A DNA stretch of 64,000 nt from Roseomonas sp. E05 (GCF_030063475.1 NZ_JASIRT010000002.1:62001-126000); one strand, 5' to 3'. Numbered from the stretch's first letter, positions 8,186 through 17,809 are shown. Notes: generated by a model not told the origin, from the letters alone. Program-made: numbers and translations.

Positions 8186-8749
8186 TCAGAGGGCTTCCTC
8201 GTCCTCGCCGAGGCCGGCCGGCGCGGCCGGGTTGCCGCCGGCGGCCGTGACCGCGGCGTTGAGGTCGGACTGGCTGCACAGCCCCAGGATCACCGGGTCG
8301 CGCGGCTTGATGTTGGCGCTGTTCCAGTGGGTGCGGTCGCGCACCTTGGCAATGGTGTCCTTGGTGGTGCCGAGCAGCTTGCCGATCTGCGCCTCCGAGA
8401 GCTGGGGATAGTTGCGCAACAGGAAGGCGATCGCGTCCGGCCGGTCGTTGCGCTTGGAAATGGGCGTGTAGCGCGCCCCACGGCCCCGGCTCTTCGGTGC
8501 GGGCGTGGTGGTCTCCAGCAGGCGCAGGCGCGCGTCCGGGCTCCCCTCGCAGCGGGCGATCTCCTCCCGGGTCAGCTGGCCGTTCTGCACGGGGTCGTAG
8601 CCGACGATCCCCTGCGCGACCTCGCCGTCGGCGATCGCCTGGACCTCAAGCGGATGCATGCCGACAAAATCGGCGATCTGCTCAAAGCTCAGGGACGTCT
8701 TCTCGATCAGCCACACGGCGGTGGCCTTCGGCATCAGCGGCAGTGGCAT
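8186..8749 (-). CDS. trcR: DUF1013 / TrcR-like cell-cycle transcriptional regulator
   Basis: 187 residues. It carries two helix-turn-helix-like halves: an N-terminal one around SFEQIADFVGMHPLEVQAIADGEV and a C-terminal one around YPQLSEAQIGKLLGTTKDTIAKVRDRTHWN. This is the layout of DUF1013 proteins, whose Caulobacter member TrcR is a cell-cycle-linked transcription factor. The sequence stays open to 8887, but ATG 8749 has GGTAAGG 7-8 nt upstream and begins at the conserved MPLPLMPKATAVWL. The acidic tail GLGEDEEAL is typical. It is divergent from the NDUFA9-like gene across 172 bp. Targets are unknown here. Confidence 0.85.
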   Translation of the reverse strand: MPLPLMPKATAVWLIEKTSLSFEQIADFVGMHPLEVQAIADGEVAQGIVGYDPVQNGQLTREEIARCEGSPDARLRLLETTTPAPKSRGRGARYTPISKRNDRPDAIAFLLRNYPQLSEAQIGKLLGTTKDTIAKVRDRTHWNSANIKPRDPVILGLCSQSDLNAAVTAAGGNPAAPAGLGEDEEAL

Positions 8750-8921
8750 CGGAAACCTTACCAGTCGGGTCGGGCGGATCGCTCGAACCGCCCCGGATAC
8801 TCTGCATATAGAGAGGGGGAGGAAGAGGGTCAAAGCCCGAGCGGGGACGGCACCCCTGAACGCTTGGCGAGGCCCGGGGCGCCCCATATCGTCAGTCTAG
8901 GCGACTCAGCAGGGGTTGGAC

Positions 8922-9875
8922 ATGGCCATACGACGTCTCGCAACGGTCTTTGGCGGAACCGGCTTCATCGGGCAGCACCTGGTGCCGCGGCTGGCGCGGC
9001 TGGACTACGAGGTCCGGGTGGTCACCCGGAATCCGGATTCGGTACGGCCGCTGGCCACGCAGGGGAATGTCGGGCAGGTCAAACCGCATTTCGCGCGGCT
9101 CGGCTCGGACCCCGATATCGCCGCGGCGGTGGCAGAATCCTGCCTCGTGGTGAACCTGATCGGTATCCTGTCCGAGAAGCGCCCTGGCGACTTCCAGCGG
9201 CTGCAGGGCGAATTGCCCGGTCGCATCGGCCGTGCCGCGGCGGCGGGCGGCGTGGCGCGGGTGGTGCATGTCTCGGCCATCGGCGCCGACCCTTCCAGCC
9301 CCAGCGCCTATGCGCGCAGCAAGGCGGCGGGGGAGGTGGCGCTGCGGGAGGCCTTTCCGGCGGCGACCATCCTGCGCCCGTCCATCATCTTCGGGCCCGA
9401 GGACCACTTCTTCAACCGCTTCGCCGCCATGGCGCAGTGGATGCCCTTCATGCCGGTGGTCTGCGGCGCCACCCGGTTCCAGCCGGTCTATGTCGCCGAT
9501 GTGGCGGACGCCCTCATCGCGGCGGCGCAGCGGAACGACAGCCAGGGCCGCACCTATGAGCTGGGCGGGCCGCGCGTCGTCACCTTCCGTGAACTGATGG
9601 CCTATGTGCTGGAGGTGACTGGCCGCCACAAGCGGCTGGTGGAAATGCCGGACGGCCTGGTGCGCCTGCAGGCCGCGATCGGCGAGCACCTGCCCAATCC
9701 GCCCCTGACCCGCGACCAGCTCGCCCAGCTGCGGCGGGACAATGTGGTGGCGCCGGATGCCGCGGGCTTTGCTGCCCTCGGGCTGACGCCGAAGGCGATG
9801 GAGGCGATCGTGCCGGCCTATCTGGCGCGGTTCCGCCGGGGTGGCGGCCGCCGCAACCGGGCCTTTGCAGGATAG
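8922..9875 (+). CDS. NDUFA9-like NAD(P)-binding protein (atypical SDR)
   Basis: 317-residue atypical short-chain dehydrogenase of the complex I NDUFA9 subunit family. NDUFA9 is an accessory subunit that stabilises the membrane-peripheral arm junction of NADH:quinone oxidoreductase; the bacterial proteins are annotated by similarity. The glycine-rich motif GGTGFIG lies at residues 11-17; the conserved VVHVSAIGADPSSPSAYARSKAAGE and ILRPSIIFGPEDHFFNRFA follow. ATG 8922 is chosen over TTG 8916 because AGGGG lies 6 nt before it. No nuo gene is in the window. An oxidoreductase role in quinone metabolism is an alternative. Confidence 0.85.
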   Translation: MAIRRLATVFGGTGFIGQHLVPRLARLDYEVRVVTRNPDSVRPLATQGNVGQVKPHFARLGSDPDIAAAVAESCLVVNLIGILSEKRPGDFQRLQGELPGRIGRAAAAGGVARVVHVSAIGADPSSPSAYARSKAAGEVALREAFPAATILRPSIIFGPEDHFFNRFAAMAQWMPFMPVVCGATRFQPVYVADVADALIAAAQRNDSQGRTYELGGPRVVTFRELMAYVLEVTGRHKRLVEMPDGLVRLQAAIGEHLPNPPLTRDQLAQLRRDNVVAPDAAGFAALGLTPKAMEAIVPAYLARFRRGGGRRNRAFAG

Positions 9876-9947
9876 ACCGATGCGGACCTATTAGTCGGGA
9901 GTCTTGGCAGAGATTTTCCACGCCTGGAGAGAGTTCATCATCAAAAG

Positions 9948-9962
9948 GACAGTATTACTGTC
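9948..9962. promoter_or_regulatory. Palindrome upstream of gltD, candidate operator
   Basis: GACAGTA-T-TACTGTC is a perfect 15-bp palindrome in an unusually AT-rich patch. It abuts CATAAT (9962-9967), a fair -10 element, about 150 bp before gltD. The position fits an operator controlling glutamate synthase; the regulator is unknown. Confidence 0.4.
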
Positions 9963-9986
9963 ATAATAGGTGATTTAGGACTCGCG

Positions 9987-10027
9987 CCTCTCCGGCAAGT
10001 GTGGCACTCCTACGCTCGCCGGAGAGG
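9987..10027 (+). promoter_or_regulatory. Stem-loop in the gltD leader
   Basis: CCTCTCCGGC (9987-9996) and GCCGGAGAGG (10018-10027) form a perfect 10-bp stem with a 21-nt loop. It lies 85 nt upstream of gltD and downstream of the candidate -10, so it would be in the 5' untranslated region. Confidence 0.45.
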
Positions 10028-10112
10028 AAGAGCGCCTGCGCAGGCTCCCTGCTGCTCGCACGCCTGCCTTTCCGGCTTCTGCCTGACCTTCCTGCCCGAA
10101 GGACCTTCGCCG

Positions 10113-11555
10113 ATGGCCGATCGCATGCTGCAGTTCGTGCGCCTGTCGCAACACCAACCCGACAAACGCGCCGCGGCCACGCGCCGGACCGATTTCGGCG
10201 AGATCTATCAGCGCTTCAGCGCCGAGCGGGCCTCGGAGCAATCCAGCCGCTGCTCGCAATGCGGCGTGCCCTTCTGCTCGATCCACTGCCCGCTCAACAA
10301 CAACATCCCGGACTGGCTGAAGCTGACGGCGGAAGGCCGGCTGGAGGAGGCCTACGAGATCGCCTCCGCCACCAACACCTTTCCCGAGATCTGCGGCCGC
10401 GTCTGCCCGCAGGACCGGCTCTGCGAGGGCAACTGCGTCATCGAGAAGGGCTTCGAGAGCGTCACCATCGGCGCGGTCGAGAAGTACATCACCGACACCG
10501 CCTGGGAGAAAGGCTGGGTGAAGCCGCCCTCGCCGGTGCGGGAGGTGGCGCATTCCGTCGGCATCATCGGTGCCGGCCCGGCGGGCCTCGCGGCGGCCGA
10601 GCGGCTGCGCGGGCGCGGCTGGAAGGTCACGGTCTATGACCGCTACGACCGCGTCGGCGGGCTGATGATCTACGGCATCCCCAACTTCAAGCTGGAGAAG
10701 GAGGTGGTGCTGCGCCGGGCCGAGCAGTTCGCCGCCGGCGGCATCGAGTTCGTGCTGAACTGCCAGGTCGGCCGCGACATCTCCATGGAAGAGCTGCGCG
10801 CGAAGCACGACGCCGTGCTGATCGCCACCGGGGTCTACAAGGCGCGCGACCTCGGCGGCCCTGGAGCCGAGCTTGCCGGCATCGTGCCCGCGCTGGACTA
10901 CCTCACCGCCTCCAATCGGCAGAACCTGGGCGATGCCGTGCCAGCCTATGAGGATGGCACGCTGAACGCCGCCGGCAAGCGTGTGGTGGTGATCGGCGGC
11001 GGCGACACCGCGATGGATTGCGTGCGCACCGCCATCCGCCAGGGCGCCACGAGCGTCACCTGCCTCTACCGCCGCGACAAGGCCAACATGCCGGGCTCGA
11101 TGCGCGAGGTCTCGAACGCGGAGGAGGAGGGCGTGCGCTTTGCCTGGCTCTCGGCGCCGGAGGGCTTCGAGGGCGAGGGCGGCAAGGTGAGCGGTGTGCG
11201 CGCGGTGAAGATGCATCTCGGCCTGCCCGATGCCACCGGCCGCCAGCAGGTCGAGCCGATCCCCGGCAGCGCCTTCAGCGAGCCGGCCGACCTCGTCATC
11301 AAGGCGCTCGGCTTCGACCCCGAGGACCTGCCGACGATGTTCAACGAGCCCGGCCTGACGGTCAGTCGCTGGGGCACGCTGAGCATCGACCGCCGCAGCA
11401 TGATGACCAAGCTCGACGGCGTTTTTGCCGCCGGTGACATCGTGCGCGGCGCCTCGCTGGTCGTCTGGGGCATCCGCGACGGCCGCGACGTGGCCGACCA
11501 GATCGAATCCTACGTGCTGGCGAAGGCTTCCTCGCCGGCCCTCGCCGCGGAGTGA
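10113..11555 (+). CDS. gltD: Glutamate synthase (NADPH) small subunit
   Basis: 480-residue beta subunit of GOGAT. It passes electrons from NADPH through FAD and Fe-S clusters to the large subunit, which makes glutamate from glutamine and 2-oxoglutarate. The N-terminal Cys cluster is at C47, C50, C55 and C59 (CSQCGVPFCSIHC), with a second set in CGRVCPQDRLCEGNC. The FAD motif is GIIGAGPAGLAAAERL and the NADPH motif is VVVIGGGDTAMDC; the C-terminal GDIVRGASLVVWGIRDGRD binds the FAD ribityl. Start ATG 10113 (MADRMLQFVRL) matches the family; the frame upstream to 9999 is leader. The gltB gene follows after 5 nt. The small-before-large order is the reverse of E. coli gltBD. Confidence 0.96.
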   Translation: MADRMLQFVRLSQHQPDKRAAATRRTDFGEIYQRFSAERASEQSSRCSQCGVPFCSIHCPLNNNIPDWLKLTAEGRLEEAYEIASATNTFPEICGRVCPQDRLCEGNCVIEKGFESVTIGAVEKYITDTAWEKGWVKPPSPVREVAHSVGIIGAGPAGLAAAERLRGRGWKVTVYDRYDRVGGLMIYGIPNFKLEKEVVLRRAEQFAAGGIEFVLNCQVGRDISMEELRAKHDAVLIATGVYKARDLGGPGAELAGIVPALDYLTASNRQNLGDAVPAYEDGTLNAAGKRVVVIGGGDTAMDCVRTAIRQGATSVTCLYRRDKANMPGSMREVSNAEEEGVRFAWLSAPEGFEGEGGKVSGVRAVKMHLGLPDATGRQQVEPIPGSAFSEPADLVIKALGFDPEDLPTMFNEPGLTVSRWGTLSIDRRSMMTKLDGVFAAGDIVRGASLVVWGIRDGRDVADQIESYVLAKASSPALAAE

Positions 11556-11560
11556 GCGCG

Positions 11561-14500
11561 ATGGACATCATCGAGAACGGCACGGCTTTCGCCGAGGGCT
11601 ACCAGCGCAACGCCGCCGCGCTGGCGGCCGCGGCGCATCTCGACCTGACGGAGCACGATGCCTGCGGTGTCGGCCTCGTCGCCGCGCTGGACGGCAAGCC
11701 GCGCCGAGACGTGGTGCAGGCCGGCATCGACGCGCTGAAGGCCGTCTGGCACCGCGGCGCGGTGGACGCCGACGGCAAGACCGGCGACGGCGCCGGCATC
11801 CATATCGAGATCCCGCAGGACTTCTTCGCCGAGGTGGTGGAGCGCGGCGGCGACCGGCTGCGCCCGGGCCGCATCGCGGTGGGGCAGGTCTTTCTGCCCA
11901 AGACCGACCTCTCGGCGCAGGAGCGCTGCCGGCAGATCGTCGAGACCGAGATCCTGAACGCCGGCTACAACATCTATGGCTGGCGCCAGGTGCCGATCGA
12001 CGTCGCCTGCATCGGCGAGAAGGCGAACGCGACGCGCCCGGAGATCGAACAGATCCTGATCTGGGACCCGGAGCAGCGCGAGACCGCCATCGTCGAGCGC
12101 GACCTCTACGTCATCCGCCGGCGGATCGAGAAGCAGGCGCTGGCCGGGCAGGTGGCGGAGCTGTACCTGTGCAGCCTCTCCAGCCGCTCGATCATCTACA
12201 AGGGCATGTTCCTGGCGGAGAACCTGACGGACTTCTACCCGGACCTGCTGGACGAGCGCTTCGTCAGCCGCTTCGCCATCTACCACCAGCGCTACTCGAC
12301 CAACACCTTCCCGACCTGGCGCCTGGCGCAGCCCTTCCGGATGCTCGCCCACAACGGCGAGATCAACACCGTCAACGGCAACATCAACTGGATGAAGTCG
12401 CACGAGACGCGGCTCGCCCATGAACTGCTCGACCCGTTCATGGAGGATATCAAGCCGGTGATCCAGGCCGGCGGCTCCGACACCGCGACGCTGGACAACG
12501 TCTTCGAGCTGCTGGTGCGTGGCGGGCGCGACGCGCCGATGGCCAAGGCGATGCTGATCCCCGAGAGCATCGGCAGCAACGCCACCATGCCTGAGGCGCA
12601 CCGCGACCTGTTCATGTACTGCAACGCGGTGATGGAGCCCTGGGACGGTCCGGCCGCCCTTTGCGCCACCGATGGCCGCTGGGCGATCGCCGGGCTGGAC
12701 CGCAACGGCCTGCGCCCGATCCGCTACACCGTCACCACCGACAAGCTGCTGATCGTCGGCTCCGAGACCGGCATGGTGAAGGTTGCGGAGAGCGACATCA
12801 TGGCGAAGGGCCGCGTCGGCCCCGGCCAGTGCATCGCGGTGGACCTGGACGCGGCGCGCTTCTATGCCGATGGCGAGCTGAAGGACATGCTGGCCGCGCG
12901 CCATTCCTTCGGCGACTGGGTGAACCGCACCACGCGGATCGACGGCATCCTGCGCCAGGAGGTGGACGAGACCCCAGCGCTGGTCGGCGACGCGCTGCGC
13001 CGCCGCCAGCTCGCCATGGGCTTCACCATGGAGGACCTCGAGACCATCCTGCACCCGATGGCCGAGGACGCCGCCGAGGCCATCGGCAGCATGGGCGACG
13101 ATACGCCGATCGCCGTGCTGTCGAAGGAGTATCGTGGGCTGCACCACTACTTCCGGCAGACCTTCAGCCAGGTCACCAACCCGCCGATCGACAGCCTGCG
13201 CGAGACGCGGGTGATGACCATCAAGACGCGCCTCGGCAATCTCGGGAACATCCTCGACGAGGACCCGACCCAGTGCGACATGCTGATGCTGGACAGCCCC
13301 GTGCTCTCCAACGCCGAGTTCACGGCGATGCGGGAATACATGGGCGACACCGTCGCGGTGGTGGACTGCACCTTCGCGGTCGCCGACGGCGAGGCCGGGC
13401 TGCGCCGCGCGCTGGAGCGCATCCGGCGCGAGGCGGAGGAGGGGGTCCGCTCCGGCTGCGCCCATGTCATCCTCACCGACGAGGACCAGGGCCCCGAGCG
13501 CGCCGCCATCCCGATGATCCTGGCCGTGGGCGCGGTGCACACGCATCTCGTCAAGCACTCGCTGCGCACCTTCACCAGCCTGAACGTGCGCGCGGCCGAG
13601 TGCGTGGACGTGCACTACTTCGCCGTGCTGATCGGCGCCGGGGCCACCACGGTGAACGCCTATCTGGCGCAGGAGACCATCGCCGACCGCCACCGGCGCG
13701 GCCTGTTCGGCAGCCTGACGCTGCATGACTGCATTGCGCGCTACCGCAAGGCGGTGGACAAGGGCCTGCTGAAGATCATGTCCAAGATGGGCATCTCGGT
13801 GCTCTCCTCCTATCGCGGCGGCATGAACTTCGAGGCGATCGGCCTCTCCCGCGCACTGGTGGCCGAGTTCTTCCCGGGCATGCAGTCGCGCATCTCCGGC
13901 ATCGGCCTCTCCGGCATTGCGCGCCGGGTGCTGGCGCTGCACCGCAAGGCCTGGACGGCGGCGGGGCAGGCGGCGGTGCTGCCGGTGGGCGGCCTCTACA
14001 AGCTGCGCCGCCGCGGCGAGGCGCATGCCTTCGACGGCAGCCTGATCCACCTGCTGCAGAACGCGGTGGAGAGCGACAGCTACCAGACCTTCAAGCGCTA
14101 TTCCGAGGCGGTGCGGCGCCTGCCGCCGGTGGCGCTGCGCGACCTGCTGGACTTCCGCATCGAGGGCCGTGCGCCGGTCGCCATCGAGGAGGTCGAGAGC
14201 ATCACCGAGATCCGCAAGCGCCTCGTCGCGCCCGGCATCTCGCTCGGCGCCCTCTCGCCCGAGGCGCATGAGACGCTCTCCATCGCCATGAACCGCATCG
14301 GCGCCCGCTCCGACAGTGGCGAGGGCGGCGAGGACCCGGAGCGCGCCAAGCCGCGCGCCAATGGCGACAATCCGAACTCCGCCATCAAGCAGATCGCCTC
14401 GGGCCGCTTCGGCGTCACCGCCGAGTACCTGAACAACTGCAAGGAGATCGAGATCAAGGTCGCGCAGGGCGCCAAGCCCGGCGAGGGCGGGCAGCTGCCC

Positions 14501-16102
14501 GGCTTCAAGGTCAGCGGCATCATCGCCAAGCTGCGCCACGCCACGCCGGGCGTGACGCTGATCTCGCCGCCGCCGCACCACGACATCTACTCGATCGAGG
14601 ATCTGGCGCAGCTCATCTACGACCTGAAGCAGATCAACCCGGATGCCACGGTCTGCGTGAAGCTGGTGTCGCGCTCGGGCATCGGCACCATCGCGGCGGG
14701 CGTCGCCAAGGCGAAGGCCGATGCCATCCTGGTCTCCGGCCATTCGGGCGGCACCGGCGCCTCGCCGGTCTCCTCGATCAAGTATGCCGGCCTGCCCTGG
14801 GAGATGGGCCTCTCCGAGACGCATCAGGTGCTGATGCTCAACCGGCTGCGTCACCGCATCAAGCTGCGCACCGATGGCGGGCTCAAGACCGGGCGCGACG
14901 TCGTCATCGCCGCCATGCTCGGCGCCGAGGAGTTCGGCATCGGCACCGCCTCGCTGGTGGCGATGGGCTGCATCATGGTGCGGCAGTGCCACAGCAACAC
15001 CTGTCCGGTCGGCGTCTGCACGCAGGACGAGGAGCTTCGCAAGAAGTTCGAGGGCACGCCGGAGAAGGTCATCAACCTCTTCTCCTTCGTGGCGGAGGAA
15101 GTGCGCGAGATCCTGGCCAGCCTCGGTTTCCGCCGCATCGAGGAGGTGATCGGCCGCACCGACCTGCTGAAGCAGGTCAGCCGCGGCTCGGAGGACCTCG
15201 ACGACCTCGACCTGAACCCGCTGCTGGTGCAGGCCGATACCGGCCCCTATCCGCGCTTCTCTACCCTGGAGGGCCGCAACGAGGTGCCGGAGACGCTGGA
15301 CGCCGACATGATCCGCGACGCCAGCGCGCTGTTCGAGCGGGGCGAGAAGATGCAGCTCGCCTACAACATCCGCAACACGCACCGGGCCATCGGCACCAAG
15401 ATCAGCAGCAAGATCACCCGCAAGTTCGGGATGAGCGGGCTGCAGCCGGGCCATCTGACGGTGCGGCTGCGCGGCTCGGCCGGCCAGTCGCTGGGCGCCT
15501 TCGCGGTGCGTGGCCTCAAGCTTGAGGTTCTGGGCGACGCCAATGACTATGTCGGCAAGGGCCTCTCGGGCGGCACCATCGTGCTGCGCCCGGCGCCCTC
15601 CTCCTCGCTGGTGTGGAACGAGAACGCCATCATCGGCAACACCGTGCTCTACGGTGCGACGGCGGGCGAGCTCTTCGCCGCCGGGCAGGCCGGCGAGCGC
15701 TTCGCGGTGCGCAACTCCGGCGCCACCGCGGTGGTGGAGGGCTGCGGCGCCAATGGCTGCGAGTACATGACGGGCGGCGCGGTGGCGATCCTCGGCCCGG
15801 TGGGGGACAATTTCGGCGCCGGCTTCACCGGCGGCCAGGCCTTCATCTACGACACGGACGGCACCTTCGAGCAGCGGCTGAACCCGGACACGCTGCTCTG
15901 GCGCCGCCTCGGCTCCGCGCACTGGGAGGAGTTCCTGCAGCGGCTGATCGCGCGCCACGTCGCCGAGACCGGCTCGCGCCTGGCCGCCCGGCTGCTGAAC
16001 GACTGGGCCTCGGAGCGGGAGCGCTTCTGGCACGTCGTGCCGAAGGAGTATGCCAAGTACCTGCCGCAGCCGATGGAGGCGGTGGCCATCGCGGCGGAGT
16101 GA
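11561..16102 (+). CDS. gltB: Glutamate synthase (NADPH) large subunit
   Basis: 1,513-residue alpha subunit of GOGAT. A short propeptide precedes Cys35 (HDACGVGLVAALDG), the N-terminal nucleophile of the class II glutaminase domain (about 35-440). A central domain and an FMN-binding TIM barrel follow, with the synthase signatures ISPPPHHDIYSIEDLAQLI and GHSGGTGASPVSSIKYAG. The 3Fe-4S cysteines lie in MVRQCHSNTCPVGVCTQ, and the C-terminal beta-helix GXGXG domain ends the protein. ATG 11561 is preferred to the overlapping GTG 11552 because GGAG sits at the right spacing. The length is normal. It forms an operon with gltD. Confidence 0.97.
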   Translation: MDIIENGTAFAEGYQRNAAALAAAAHLDLTEHDACGVGLVAALDGKPRRDVVQAGIDALKAVWHRGAVDADGKTGDGAGIHIEIPQDFFAEVVERGGDRLRPGRIAVGQVFLPKTDLSAQERCRQIVETEILNAGYNIYGWRQVPIDVACIGEKANATRPEIEQILIWDPEQRETAIVERDLYVIRRRIEKQALAGQVAELYLCSLSSRSIIYKGMFLAENLTDFYPDLLDERFVSRFAIYHQRYSTNTFPTWRLAQPFRMLAHNGEINTVNGNINWMKSHETRLAHELLDPFMEDIKPVIQAGGSDTATLDNVFELLVRGGRDAPMAKAMLIPESIGSNATMPEAHRDLFMYCNAVMEPWDGPAALCATDGRWAIAGLDRNGLRPIRYTVTTDKLLIVGSETGMVKVAESDIMAKGRVGPGQCIAVDLDAARFYADGELKDMLAARHSFGDWVNRTTRIDGILRQEVDETPALVGDALRRRQLAMGFTMEDLETILHPMAEDAAEAIGSMGDDTPIAVLSKEYRGLHHYFRQTFSQVTNPPIDSLRETRVMTIKTRLGNLGNILDEDPTQCDMLMLDSPVLSNAEFTAMREYMGDTVAVVDCTFAVADGEAGLRRALERIRREAEEGVRSGCAHVILTDEDQGPERAAIPMILAVGAVHTHLVKHSLRTFTSLNVRAAECVDVHYFAVLIGAGATTVNAYLAQETIADRHRRGLFGSLTLHDCIARYRKAVDKGLLKIMSKMGISVLSSYRGGMNFEAIGLSRALVAEFFPGMQSRISGIGLSGIARRVLALHRKAWTAAGQAAVLPVGGLYKLRRRGEAHAFDGSLIHLLQNAVESDSYQTFKRYSEAVRRLPPVALRDLLDFRIEGRAPVAIEEVESITEIRKRLVAPGISLGALSPEAHETLSIAMNRIGARSDSGEGGEDPERAKPRANGDNPNSAIKQIASGRFGVTAEYLNNCKEIEIKVAQGAKPGEGGQLPGFKVSGIIAKLRHATPGVTLISPPPHHDIYSIEDLAQLIYDLKQINPDATVCVKLVSRSGIGTIAAGVAKAKADAILVSGHSGGTGASPVSSIKYAGLPWEMGLSETHQVLMLNRLRHRIKLRTDGGLKTGRDVVIAAMLGAEEFGIGTASLVAMGCIMVRQCHSNTCPVGVCTQDEELRKKFEGTPEKVINLFSFVAEEVREILASLGFRRIEEVIGRTDLLKQVSRGSEDLDDLDLNPLLVQADTGPYPRFSTLEGRNEVPETLDADMIRDASALFERGEKMQLAYNIRNTHRAIGTKISSKITRKFGMSGLQPGHLTVRLRGSAGQSLGAFAVRGLKLEVLGDANDYVGKGLSGGTIVLRPAPSSSLVWNENAIIGNTVLYGATAGELFAAGQAGERFAVRNSGATAVVEGCGANGCEYMTGGAVAILGPVGDNFGAGFTGGQAFIYDTDGTFEQRLNPDTLLWRRLGSAHWEEFLQRLIARHVAETGSRLAARLLNDWASERERFWHVVPKEYAKYLPQPMEAVAIAAE

Positions 16103-16118
16103 CCGCCGGCCAGGGTGC

Positions 16119-16141
16119 GGCCCGCCCGGCGAGGGCGGGCC
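16119..16141 (+). terminator. Hairpin terminator after gltB
   Basis: GGCCCGCCC-GGCGA-GGGCGGGCC is a perfect 9-bp stem 17 nt after the gltB stop. It is followed by mixed rather than T-rich sequence. Confidence 0.55.
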
Positions 16142-16239
16142 GTGCTGTCACAATTTGTGAGTTCCTGATGCGGTCGCCTTTCCGCTCAGCGCCCCCCGTG
16201 CCATAAGCGCCCCCCTTGTCACGGCTCGGCTCTCCGCGA

Positions 16240-16908
16240 ATGCGAATTCTCTACCATCTGCCGTTGTCCCCCTATGCGCGCAAGGTGCGCCTGGTCCTGA
16301 GCGAGAAGCGCATTCCCTTCGAATTGCGGATCGAGCGCGTATGGGAGCGGCGGGAGGAGTTCCTTGAGCTGAACGCAGCCTGCACCGTGCCGGTGCTGGT
16401 GGAGGAGAACGGCCTCGTTCTCGCCGACAGCTACCCCATCTGCGAGTATCTCGACGAGGCCTACCCGGACGTGCCGCTGCTTGGCCGCACCCTGGGCGAG
16501 CGGGCCGAGGTGCGCCGCCTCGTCGCCTGGTTCGACGGCAAGTTCGCCCGCGAGGTGACGGGCAACCTGCTCTACGAGAAGCAGATGAAGCGGATGATGG
16601 GGCGTGGCAACCCGGATGCGGGCGCGCTGCGCGCCGGCTACGCCAACCTCAAGCCGCATCTCGACTATCTCGGCTGGCTGGCCGAGACGCGCATCTGGCT
16701 GGCCGGCAACACCCTCTCGCTGGCCGATCTGGCGGCGGCGGCGCATCTCTCCTCGCTGGACTACATCGGCGACATCGACTGGTCGCTGAACGATGCCGCC
16801 AAGGACTGGTATGCGCGGGTGAAGTCCCGCCCGGCCTTCCGCCCGCTGCTGGCCGACCGGGTGAGCGGCGTAAACCCGCCGCCGCACTACCCCGACCTCG
16901 ACTTCTGA
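16240..16908 (+). CDS. Glutathione S-transferase family protein
   Basis: 222-residue cytosolic GST-like protein. The N-terminal thioredoxin-fold half has LPLSPYARKVRLVLSEKRIPFELR (Ser/Tyr near residue 9 in the glutathione-activating position) and the cis-Pro and glutathione-binding segment CTVPVLVEENGLVLADSYPICEYLDE. The C-terminal helical half contains the N-capping box SLADLAAAAHLSSLDYIGDI. ATG 16240 is preferred to TTG 16216. Substrate unknown; roles from detoxification to maleylacetoacetate isomerisation are possible. It stands alone between the gltB terminator and the convergent deacetylase gene. Confidence 0.9.
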   Translation: MRILYHLPLSPYARKVRLVLSEKRIPFELRIERVWERREEFLELNAACTVPVLVEENGLVLADSYPICEYLDEAYPDVPLLGRTLGERAEVRRLVAWFDGKFAREVTGNLLYEKQMKRMMGRGNPDAGALRAGYANLKPHLDYLGWLAETRIWLAGNTLSLADLAAAAHLSSLDYIGDIDWSLNDAAKDWYARVKSRPAFRPLLADRVSGVNPPPHYPDLDF

Positions 16909-16921
16909 GGCGCAGCCCGGC

Positions 16922-17809
16922 TCAGGACACCATCCCGTCCGGCATGGTCGCCACGTGCTCGGCGATCTGCCCGGCGGTGGCGAACCAGACCAGGTCCTGC
17001 CGCGCCGCGATATACTCCAGCGCGCCGCGCAATGCCCGCAGCCGGTAGGGCTGGCCGACCAGATAGGGGTGCAGGGCAATGCCCATCACCTGCGGCCGGC
17101 CGTCCTGGATCTGCCGCAGGCGCTCCTCGAAATCCGCCATGATCATCGCCGCGAACTGCTCCGCGCTGTCCTTGCGGACGGCGATGGCGGGGATGTCGTT
17201 GACCTCCTGCGGGTAGGGCACGGCCAGCAGGCGCCCGGCGCGGGTGCGCAGCCAGATCGGCTGGTCGTCGGCGCACCAGTTGAGGGTGTAGCGGTAGCCG
17301 GCCTCGGCCAGCAGGTCCGGCGTGTGGTGGCTCTCGGCGATCCAGGGGGAAAGCCAACCATTCGGCCGCGCCCCCTCGGCGCTGGCGATGGCCGCCGTCA
17401 CCTCGGCGATCATGGCGCGCTCGGTGGCCTCGTCCATGGTGCTCTGCCGCTCGCTGTTGGTGCGGCCATGGGCGGCGATCTCGTCGCCGCGGGCGCGATG
17501 CGCCGCCACCAGGCTGGGTGCGTGGTCGTACATGGCGCTGTTCAGCAGCACCGTGGCGGGCAGGCGCAGCGCATCCAGCAGCTCGATCAGCCGCCAGGCA
17601 CCGACGCGGTTGCCGTAGTCGCGCCAAGCGTAGTTCAGCACGTCGGGCTGCGGACCGCCAGGAGCCAGCTCAGCGCCCAGCCCCTCGCCGAAGGCGAAAT
17701 GCTCCAGATTGATGCCCAGATAGACCGCCAGCTTGGCTCCACCGCGCCAGGAATAGAGCGGCCGCTCGGGCCAGGGGTGGTAGTCGTAGCGGTTATGGCT
17801 GGGCAGCAT
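16922..17809 (-). CDS. Polysaccharide deacetylase family protein (PuuE-like)
   Basis: 295-residue NodB-fold hydrolase. The sequence resembles the cytosolic group typified by cofactor-independent allantoinase PuuE and peptidoglycan deacetylase-like proteins: PATVLLNSAMYDHAPSLV, GDEIAAHGRTNSERQS, GWLSPWIAESHHTPDLLAEAGYRYTLNW and GIALHPYLVGQPYR. His in AAHGRTN and in ALHPYL correspond to conserved NodB motif residues. No signal peptide is visible, favouring an intracellular amidase acting on a small molecule (inference). It is divergent from cydD across 99 bp. Confidence 0.82.
   Translation of the reverse strand: MLPSHNRYDYHPWPERPLYSWRGGAKLAVYLGINLEHFAFGEGLGAELAPGGPQPDVLNYAWRDYGNRVGAWRLIELLDALRLPATVLLNSAMYDHAPSLVAAHRARGDEIAAHGRTNSERQSTMDEATERAMIAEVTAAIASAEGARPNGWLSPWIAESHHTPDLLAEAGYRYTLNWCADDQPIWLRTRAGRLLAVPYPQEVNDIPAIAVRKDSAEQFAAMIMADFEERLRQIQDGRPQVMGIALHPYLVGQPYRLRALRGALEYIAARQDLVWFATAGQIAEHVATMPDGMVS

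Noticed and set aside
11510-16033. A 1,507-codon open frame antisense to gltB
   Set aside because: It lies wholly opposite a clear gltB with full family motifs. The composition is what GC-rich third positions produce on the other strand; there is no domain, no ribosome site and no start context.
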